In this document: piece after piece, positions 58,497 to 64,000 of the stretch | Position numbering within the stretch: the stretch's first letter is position 1 | Layout of the letters: the number at the start of each line of letters is the position of its first letter | NCBI RefSeq assembly: GCF_014203115.1 | Contig: NZ_JACHIJ010000002.1 | Span: 620,001-684,000, forward strand | Reading direction: 5' to 3' | DNA: 64,000 nucleotides | Source of the DNA: Afipia massiliensis | Lineage (GTDB): Bacteria; Pseudomonadota; Alphaproteobacteria; Rhizobiales; Xanthobacteraceae | Translations under genes and position numbers: made by a program | Notes under the pieces: model-generated | Told to the model about the DNA's origin: nothing | Database searches by the model: none | Seen by the model: only the letters and a program-made list of their open reading frames with translations

Positions 58497-59381
58497 TCAG
58501 ATGGCTCCTATGTCGCCGAGGCATTGCTGCGCGATCTTCATCCGGCTGGCGGTATGATTCGGCTCGCGGATATCGAGATTGAGCGCGAACACGGTCTGCA
58601 CGCTGCCCTTCTCGGCCCAGCCGACCAGCCAGCCGACACTCGCCTTGACGCCATCGACTGCCGTTCTGTCGTCGACGCCAATGAGCCCGGTTTTGGCGCG
58701 AATGATGCTATCGCCAACTTTGGTCACCGAAAGAATGTCCGCTGTCAGATCCTGCGCGCGTTTCGATACCGGCAGCGCGCGCCGACGCAGCCTGTCCACG
58801 AATGCGATTTGCTCCAGCGGTGAGATGCGCAAGTCCCCCGTCAGCCAGAAGCGATCGATGCCGCCGCCGATGTTGCGATTGCCGTACTCGAACATATCGA
58901 CGTACTTTTGCATGCGCTCTTTGCCGATCCGCCGCGCGATCTCCTGATAGACCGGCACTGCGGAGGCAGCGATAGCGGTGCGCAGGGTATGATCCTTGTT
59001 CCAGTCGGGGATGCTGCGCTTGATGCCGTCCCACTTGAAAATGTCCTTGTCCGGATCGGAGACGACGCCGGTTTCCAGCGCGATGATCGAATTCGGAATC
59101 TTGAAGGTGGACGCCGGCAGAACCGGGTTGCGCGCGCGGGAATGGTCGCTGGCAATCACCTGCTGATCGTCGGTTCGAAACGCAGCGAAAGCGCCCACGG
59201 TGCCCTCGTCGGTGAAATGCTTCTGAAGATTCTTGCGGACCTCATATCGAGGCACGACATCCGCGAACGCGCGTACCGGGATGACAGCCGCGGCGGCGGC
59301 AACGAGTGAAAGCGCATGGCGACGGTGAATCACGGAAGGCACCTGTAAACATTGGACCGCAGTCAAATTGACGCGCTTCAT
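58497..59381 (-). CDS. Class D (OXA-type) beta-lactamase
   Basis: A 294-aa serine beta-lactamase from the ATG at 59381. Signal peptide to about residue 40 with an RRHALS pair that could use Tat. All class D motifs are present: Ser91-Thr-Phe-Lys94 (catalytic Ser and the Lys that becomes carbamylated), Ser140-Ala-Val142, Tyr166-Gly-Asn168, Lys230-Thr-Gly232, plus 'GWLVGW' at 250-255. It should hydrolyse penicillins; carbapenem activity cannot be read. The gene is in core-like context with no mobile element, so it is probably intrinsic. A GTG nearer the signal core is an alternative start. Confidence 0.93.
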   Translation of the reverse strand: MKRVNLTAVQCLQVPSVIHRRHALSLVAAAAAVIPVRAFADVVPRYEVRKNLQKHFTDEGTVGAFAAFRTDDQQVIASDHSRARNPVLPASTFKIPNSIIALETGVVSDPDKDIFKWDGIKRSIPDWNKDHTLRTAIAASAVPVYQEIARRIGKERMQKYVDMFEYGNRNIGGGIDRFWLTGDLRISPLEQIAFVDRLRRRALPVSKRAQDLTADILSVTKVGDSIIRAKTGLIGVDDRTAVDGVKASVGWLVGWAEKGSVQTVFALNLDIREPNHTASRMKIAQQCLGDIGAI

Positions 59382-59449
59382 GGTTAAATCATGACGTTGC
59401 TCCAGGCCTGCATGACCCGATAGACTTGGCGCAATCGAAAGGGAAACGC

Positions 59450-59821
59450 ATGGACACCGGCAGCATCGCAACCGTCGTGAGGCAATACCTGGCGGCGTGG
59501 AACGAGACCGATGCCGCGGCCCGGCAGAAGCTGCTGGCGCAGTGCTGGGCCGACGGCGGCGTCTATGTCGACCCCCGAGCCGACCTCAGCGGACGCGTTG
59601 AGTTGAACAATCACATCGCGAAGATTCAGGCCGGGCGGCCCGGCGCACAGCTCGAATTCATGAGCGGTATCGACATCCACCACAATGTGGTGCGTTTCCT
59701 GTGGCGGCTGGTGCAGGCCAACGGCACCGCCGGCGACACGTCGATCGATTTCGGCGAGATCGGACCCGACGGACGGCTGGTGAAAATCATCGGGTTCTTC
59801 GGACCGGCGCCAGCGCCTTAA
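59450..59821 (+). CDS. NTF2-like (SnoaL) protein
   Basis: A 123-aa cone-fold protein: 'VVRQYLAAWNETDAAARQKLLAQCWADGGVYVDPRADLSG' and 'TSIDFGEIGPDGRLVKIIGFFG'. AAAGGGA precedes the ATG at 59450. It is divergent from the beta-lactamase gene with about 68 bp between starts and convergent with the GST gene. Function unknown. Confidence 0.87.
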   Translation: MDTGSIATVVRQYLAAWNETDAAARQKLLAQCWADGGVYVDPRADLSGRVELNNHIAKIQAGRPGAQLEFMSGIDIHHNVVRFLWRLVQANGTAGDTSIDFGEIGPDGRLVKIIGFFGPAPAP

Positions 59822-59857
59822 CGCAGCCTCATCTGAACCACATCGCCAGGCAGCCTG

Positions 59858-60565
59858 TCAGGCCGACTCCTTTTCAAGATCGACGCCCCACGCGAGGCGC
59901 TCCATTCCGCGCCTGGTGTGCGGGCGCGTGGCCAGACGAGTCATCCAGGCTGCAACGTTGGGATTGAGATCATCGATGACAGGCTGGCGCGCGCGGAATC
60001 CGGCCCATATGCTCTCAAACCATGCATAGGTCGCGAAATCCGCGATGCTCAGTTCGCCTGCGATAAACTCCCGGCCTTCGAGCTGCCTTTCAAGGACGGA
60101 CACCAGCCGCATCGCTTCGTCGCCGAAGCGCTTAAGCGGATATGCGAACACGCCCGGGGCCATCGTCGCGCGCAGATAAGCATTGACGCGTGGGCTGTCC
60201 GGATCAACCGCCGCGACGAAATGCGCGAGATTGCCGAACACCGGACCCACAGCGCTCATCTGCCACATCAGCCAATGCAGCGCGCCGTAGCGTTCGGGGC
60301 CGGACGGCGGCAGAAACTTGCCCGTTTTCTCCGCGAGATAGATCAGGATGGCACCGCTTTCCGCGACAACAACGGGCCCGCTGGGCGCATCGGGATCGAT
60401 CAACGCGGGAACACGGCCATTGGGATTGATAGCGAGAAAGGCCTCGTCCTTCTGCTCATTCTTGAACAAGTTGATCGGCCTGATGCTGTAAGCGAGTTCG
60501 CACTCCTCCAGCATGATCGTAACCTTGCGGGCATTCTGGGTGCTCCATGTGTACAACTCGATCAT
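59858..60565 (-). CDS. Glutathione S-transferase
   Basis: A 235-aa GST with an N-terminal thioredoxin-like domain ('MIELYTWSTQNARKVTIMLEE', then 'NPNGRVPALID' and 'VVAESGAILIYLAEKTG') and a C-terminal helical domain ('GELSIADFATYAWFES'). It resembles the YfcG/YghU-type group, which often has disulfide reductase activity. It lies 9 bp downstream of an NTF2-like gene on the same strand, forming a unit probably controlled by the divergent GlxA-type regulator. Confidence 0.93.
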   Translation of the reverse strand: MIELYTWSTQNARKVTIMLEECELAYSIRPINLFKNEQKDEAFLAINPNGRVPALIDPDAPSGPVVVAESGAILIYLAEKTGKFLPPSGPERYGALHWLMWQMSAVGPVFGNLAHFVAAVDPDSPRVNAYLRATMAPGVFAYPLKRFGDEAMRLVSVLERQLEGREFIAGELSIADFATYAWFESIWAGFRARQPVIDDLNPNVAAWMTRLATRPHTRRGMERLAWGVDLEKESA

Positions 60566-60574
60566 GTGCGGCCC

Positions 60575-61039
60575 TTAGTTTGAAGCCGACGCAAATGCGT
60601 CAAGCGAAACGCCGGACTGACGGCAAAGACTCGCCAGATCGAAATTGAAACTCTCCCAAATGACGCGATCATCGCGAAAGCGGAAGAGAATGAACACAGG
60701 CACCGTCGCCCGCTTGCCGTTGGGCACCTGCCCTCCCGGCGTACCCGTCAGCGTCAGGTGAATCGATCCCCATGAAACGAGCGTGTCTCCGCTGACCGCT
60801 TGCCCCTGCAGACTCACGGCATAATCGGGAAACAACGAAAAGAAACCCTCGAGGCTCGCGTGGATTTGCGCGCTTCCCTCGCGCCGCGATCCAAACGGCG
60901 GCGCTTCGAGAACACATTGCGGGTGATAGACCGCCATCGCTGCGTCGATATCCTGACGGCTTTTGGCTTTCGCAAGTGCGTCCACAATTGCAGCCATGGC
61001 GGCCGTGTCGAGTTGATGCTGTTTTGTTCGGGCGTCCAT
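60575..61039 (-). CDS. NTF2-like (SgcJ/EcaC or ester cyclase-type) protein
   Basis: A 154-aa cone-fold protein: 'ALAKAKSRQDIDAAMAVYHPQCVLEAPPFGSRREG' and 'DTLVSWGSIHLTLTGT', 'VPVFILFRFRDDRVIWESFNFDL'. It is the first gene of a two-gene unit with the GST. Relatives are called polyketide-cyclase-like, but enzymatic function is usually unproved. Divergent from the AraC regulator, 98 bp apart. Confidence 0.87.
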   Translation of the reverse strand: MDARTKQHQLDTAAMAAIVDALAKAKSRQDIDAAMAVYHPQCVLEAPPFGSRREGSAQIHASLEGFFSLFPDYAVSLQGQAVSGDTLVSWGSIHLTLTGTPGGQVPNGKRATVPVFILFRFRDDRVIWESFNFDLASLCRQSGVSLDAFASASN

Positions 61040-61136
61040 CGAGTCTTCTCCGGTTTGAGCGATCGAGTTTCAACTTGACCGCGGAAGTCGTGGACGATCT
61101 AGTGGCCCATATGACATATGATATGCGGATTGGGAC

Positions 61137-62216
61137 ATGAGGACAAAAATCATACGCGTGGCCATCGTTGCGGCTCCGGGATGCATCGGATCAACCGTGC
61201 ATGGTCTTCTCGACGCATTCGCCTGCGCGAATTTCTGCGCCGCTACGGAAAAAGCGACATCGGGCATCTCGTTCAAGATCAGCATCGTGTCGCCCGACGG
61301 AGAGTCGGTGCGCAGCTACAACGGCCATACGATCAACGCCGACGGCAATCTCAAGAAAGCCGAAGGCGCCGATATCATCCTGCTGGCACCGATCATGCCT
61401 GCCACCGCGCCGGGCGAAGCGATCATCTCCAAGGCGAAAGAATTCGACAGTGTCCTGACCTGGCTTCGCGCCCAGTCGCGAGGCGGCTCGTGCATTGCGA
61501 CGTCGTGCACGGGAAGTTTCCTACTCGCCGAAGCCGGACTTCTGGATGGAAAGGTCGCGACCACACACTGGCGCGCGGCTCACGCGTTTCGCGCCCGTTA
61601 CCCCGAAGTCGTTCTGCGCGAAAGCGATCTGATTACAGAAAGCGGCAATATCGTATGCAGCGGCGGGGCGGTGTCTTACATCGACCTCGCTCTTCATCTC
61701 ATTCGCCGCTTCGGTGGCTCGTCTCTCGCTCTGCGATGCGCGCGGATGCTGGTCTTCGATCCGGGCCGTGACAGGCAGTCGCCTTATCTCGCGTTCGAAC
61801 CCGAGAAGGCCCATGGCGACAAAACTATATTGAAAGCACAGGAGTGGCTGGAAACGAACTACTGGCGCGACATCGATGTGGAATCGATCTCAGGCCTGCT
61901 GGGCATGAGTTCGCGCAACTTCAAGCGCAGATTCAAAGCGGCTTGCGGTGAGCCGATGACGACCTACCTTCAGCGTATCCGGCTCGCGGCCTCGTGCGAC
62001 CGGCTCGCCTCAAGCGATGCGCGCATCCAGCAGATCATTTTCGATGTCGGGTATACGGACGCGAGTTCCTTTTGCCGGCTTTTCAAGGAATTCACTGGAT
62101 TGACGATGGGCGACTACCGGAAACGCTTTTGGTCAAAGACCGACGCCCACACAAATCAAACAAGGCGGCCAAAGCTTCGCGCAGGAACCGGCCGAAAGAT
62201 GGCAGCAGCTTCCTAG
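61137..62216 (+). CDS. GlxA-type AraC-family regulator (DJ-1/PfpI + HTH)
   Basis: A 359-aa regulator. Residues about 5-195 form a DJ-1/PfpI-like domain with the elbow 'TSCTGSFLLAEAGLLDG'. Residues about 240-345 are the double AraC helix-turn-helix ('VESISGLLGMSSRNFKRRFKAACGEPMTTYLQRIRL' and 'IIFDVGYTDASSFCRLFKEFTG'). It faces the NTF2-GST unit and is the natural candidate to control it. The intervening 98 bp contains the AT-rich CATATGACATATGATATG. Its end overlaps the FlhB-like gene's end by 4 bases. Confidence 0.92.
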   Translation: MRTKIIRVAIVAAPGCIGSTVHGLLDAFACANFCAATEKATSGISFKISIVSPDGESVRSYNGHTINADGNLKKAEGADIILLAPIMPATAPGEAIISKAKEFDSVLTWLRAQSRGGSCIATSCTGSFLLAEAGLLDGKVATTHWRAAHAFRARYPEVVLRESDLITESGNIVCSGGAVSYIDLALHLIRRFGGSSLALRCARMLVFDPGRDRQSPYLAFEPEKAHGDKTILKAQEWLETNYWRDIDVESISGLLGMSSRNFKRRFKAACGEPMTTYLQRIRLAASCDRLASSDARIQQIIFDVGYTDASSFCRLFKEFTGLTMGDYRKRFWSKTDAHTNQTRRPKLRAGTGRKMAAAS

Positions 62217-62479
62217 CGCAGCCGTCCCGTCAGCCGCATGACGAAAATCAGGACTTCGGCCACGCCCTTGTAAAGCTCGGCCGGAATCTCCTCGCCAAGC
62301 TCGACATTGGAGAGCGCACCCGCCAGCACTTCATTCTCCTCAATGGGAATGTCGTTCTCTTTGGCGATCTCGATGATTTTCTCGCCAATCGTGCCTTTGC
62401 CCTTGGCGACAACGCGCGGCGCCCCCTTCTTGTCGTAGTGCAGCGCGACTGCGAGCCGGTTTTTGGTGTCGATGTTCAC
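62213..62479 (-). CDS. FlhB C-terminal-domain-like export switch protein, 88 aa
   Basis: An 88-aa soluble protein homologous to the cytoplasmic domain of FlhB/YscU: 'RLAVALHYDKKGAPRVVAKGKGTIGEKIIEIAKENDIPIEEN'. In FlhB an NPTH site is self-cleaved; here that segment is absent and the sequence starts close to where the cleaved C-terminal fragment begins. Such stand-alone proteins are found beside fliK-like genes. Its start overlaps the fliK stop by 4 bases (ATGA), so they are coupled. Confidence 0.9.
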   Translation of the reverse strand: MNIDTKNRLAVALHYDKKGAPRVVAKGKGTIGEKIIEIAKENDIPIEENEVLAGALSNVELGEEIPAELYKGVAEVLIFVMRLTGRLR

Positions 62480-64000
62480 AGCGCACGATCCAGAAAATGG
62501 CCGGCCGGCGGCGGCGCGGCCTTCGGCGGCGCGCCCTCGCCGATCACGATGTCGCCGGGCTCGAGTGCTGCTTCGCGCAGCGCATGCGACAGTTGCGGCG
62601 CGTTGATCCGCAACTGCGCCGCCGTCGCGGACCGCTCAGCCCACATCCGAACCGATGTTCGCCCATGGCTCAGCGACACCAGCGCATGCACCGGCCCGCT
62701 CGGCTCGACATTCAGCGAGAACCGCGCACGCCAGACGCGGCTCGCCGCCTCAGCCTCGCTGCCCGCGCCATCGCGCGAAATCTCGAACTGCGCCACAGCG
62801 GTGCCTTGTGGCGTGACAAACGGAATTTCGAAATTCCAGCGCGGCGCGGTCGGATCGATCCGCGCGCCGGGCACGTCAACGGGCAATGACGCCGCCTGCA
62901 GCAGCGTCTGCCGCGCCAGAGCGGCGTCGGTGTCTTCGATCAGGCGATGCGCCATGGTTGCCGGCGCATCGTCCGGCGCGAGCGATGAGAGCGCGACCGA
63001 CTGCGCGCTCGTGTCCGAGCCGCGAAACGGCGGCGGCGGTACGGTGGTGCGCGCGATCGACTCCTCGCCATCGGCCCCGTGCGCAGCGCCCGCACGCGCT
63101 TCCGCATCGAGCATATTTGCAACTGCGTCCTGCACGCCCTTCGGAAATCCCTGCAACACCTCTTGAAGCGCGGTCAGTCCCGCGCTTGCCGCCGCAACGC
63201 GGTTTGCCGCCGTCGGCAACGGTTCGTTCGGCGCGTAGATACGAATTTTTCCGTCGAGTTCGGCTGCATCGTCGGCCATGCGCACCGGCGCCTGCGGCAG
63301 CAGAATGTCGCCGGCTTCCGGTGCCAACGGCGGCGCGGCGGATGGCGGCACGTTCGCCGTCTGCGGCGAAGCGCCCGGCGCAGGCGCGTTGCCGAGCCAC
63401 GATGCGACGGTCTGGCGAAACACGATCAGAGCGGCCTTGAGATCGGAACCGCTGGCAGCCTGCGATGACGCGAGGCTTTGCTCCATGAACAGACCGGAAT
63501 TGCGGAACGCCGTTTTCAGCGCGTCGCCGGTCAAATTCTCACTGAGCGGCGTGCGCTGCGCGAGCAATTGCGCGGCGGCCTGTTGCAGGGTCTGCGGCAA
63601 CGTCTGCGATGACGCGGCCACACCGAGATTTGCGAACAGCGGCGACAGGCTGCCCTGACGCGCGGCAGCGGTCTGCACTGCAGCCGAGACAGCAAGTGCT
63701 TCAAGGTTGGTCAGCACACGGCCTGCTGCGGCGGTTTGCACCGGCACGTCGGCCTTTGGCACGCTGACGGTATCCACCTTCGCGGCACCCGTGGATGCGG
63801 ACGACGGCGCATCACCCTCGCCCGGCACGATCTGAAGCCGCACGCCCTGCGGCGTCTGCGACACCGCCAGTTGCAGCGTCTGGCCGGGCTGCAACGGCAC
63901 TTCGGACAGCACCTGGATGGTCAGGTTCGCAATCGCGATGCGGACCAGATTGGCATCGAGCTGCTTCAGCACGGTCGCGGCGATCACGGTGCCCGGCTGC
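62476..64000 (-). CDS. Flagellar hook-length control protein FliK-like, 5' end beyond window
   Basis: At least 507 codons, running off the right edge: the frame stays open upstream of a GTG at 63987 and reads 'QPGTVIAATVLKQLDANLVRIAIANL'. The middle is long and Ala/Pro-rich, as in FliK. The C-terminal Flg_hook domain ends 'ARFSLNVEPSGPVHALVSLSHGRTSVRMWAERS'. FliK measures hook length and switches export specificity through FlhB; the coupled FlhB-like gene fits. The start lies outside the window. Confidence 0.88.
   Translation of the reverse strand, partial: QPGTVIAATVLKQLDANLVRIAIANLTIQVLSEVPLQPGQTLQLAVSQTPQGVRLQIVPGEGDAPSSASTGAAKVDTVSVPKADVPVQTAAAGRVLTNLEALAVSAAVQTAAARQGSLSPLFANLGVAASSQTLPQTLQQAAAQLLAQRTPLSENLTGDALKTAFRNSGLFMEQSLASSQAASGSDLKAALIVFRQTVASWLGNAPAPGASPQTANVPPSAAPPLAPEAGDILLPQAPVRMADDAAELDGKIRIYAPNEPLPTAANRVAAASAGLTALQEVLQGFPKGVQDAVANMLDAEARAGAAHGADGEESIARTTVPPPPFRGSDTSAQSVALSSLAPDDAPATMAHRLIEDTDAALARQTLLQAASLPVDVPGARIDPTAPRWNFEIPFVTPQGTAVAQFEISRDGAGSEAEAASRVWRARFSLNVEPSGPVHALVSLSHGRTSVRMWAERSATAAQLRINAPQLSHALREAALEPGDIVIGEGAPPKAAPPPAGHFLDRAL

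Noticed and set aside
61994-63166. 390-codon plus-strand frame over the FlhB-like and fliK genes
   Set aside because: Antisense to conserved flagellar sequences and overlaps the AraC regulator's end.

Overview
The window looks like chromosome of an alphaproteobacterium of the Bradyrhizobium/Rhodopseudomonas/Afipia group. The grounds are high G+C, the types of gene present (orphan ABC_sub_bind binding proteins, fused indolepyruvate oxidoreductase, small rhizobial secreted proteins, FliN beside lipB) and dense intergenic palindromes typical of that group. No rRNA, CRISPR array, transposase or integrase was seen. Genus is an inference.

Layout. 0-2.4 kb: an ars-type unit (arsR, a flavoprotein with a Cys-rich tail, an MFS transporter) with two near-identical operator-like sites. 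2.5-4.9 kb: a small segment bounded by tRNA-Leu(GAG) and a copy of its 3' end, holding an outer-membrane protein and tiny genes. 5-22 kb: mostly housekeeping (fliN, lipB, GNAT-TPR protein, tautomerase/LysR pair, acylphosphatase, PEP-mutase-like enzyme, pccA, a phosphodiesterase, 1-Cys peroxiredoxin, chemoreceptor, photolyase, DMT transporter, glutathione-dependent formaldehyde dehydrogenase). 22.3-25.8 kb: repeat-rich, with a strongly folding non-coding stretch, two long palindromes, a ClpP-like secreted protein and a DUF6065 protein. 25.7-34.4 kb: a block between a decayed tRNA-Arg copy and an intact tRNA-Arg(UCG), carrying a quinohemoprotein alcohol dehydrogenase, an orphan binding protein translationally coupled to a membrane nucleotide cyclase, a PQQ sugar dehydrogenase and a cytochrome c.

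34.5-46 kb: oxyR, a BtuF-like protein, a DUF3750 protein, then a compact minus-strand acyl-CoA catabolic cluster (NUDIX, DapA-like, SDR, MaoC, DUF35, thiolase, and a 1163-aa indolepyruvate ferredoxin oxidoreductase). 46-53 kb: many small membrane or secreted proteins, including two Tat-signal proteins with Arg-rich tails, and a second multi-hairpin non-coding region. 53-62 kb: VOC, TRIC channel, pccB, DUF4260, three NTF2-like proteins, an OXA-type class D beta-lactamase, a GST and a GlxA-type AraC regulator. 62.2-64 kb: flagellar FlhB-C-like protein and the 3' part of fliK.

How parts work together. pccA and pccB would form one biotin-dependent acyl-CoA carboxylase although 43 kb apart. The PQQ dehydrogenases could feed electrons to the adjacent cytochrome c, but no PQQ biosynthesis gene is in view. 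The 37-42 kb cluster resembles side-chain or acid beta-oxidation with a thiolase/DUF35 (aldolase-like) pair. The best candidates for undescribed biology are the binding-protein/cyclase pair whose cyclase has Asn at both purine-selecting positions, the two structured non-coding regions that share a core sequence, the Tat proteins with Arg/Trp tails, and a terminator-like hairpin inside the quinohemoprotein's signal-peptide codons.
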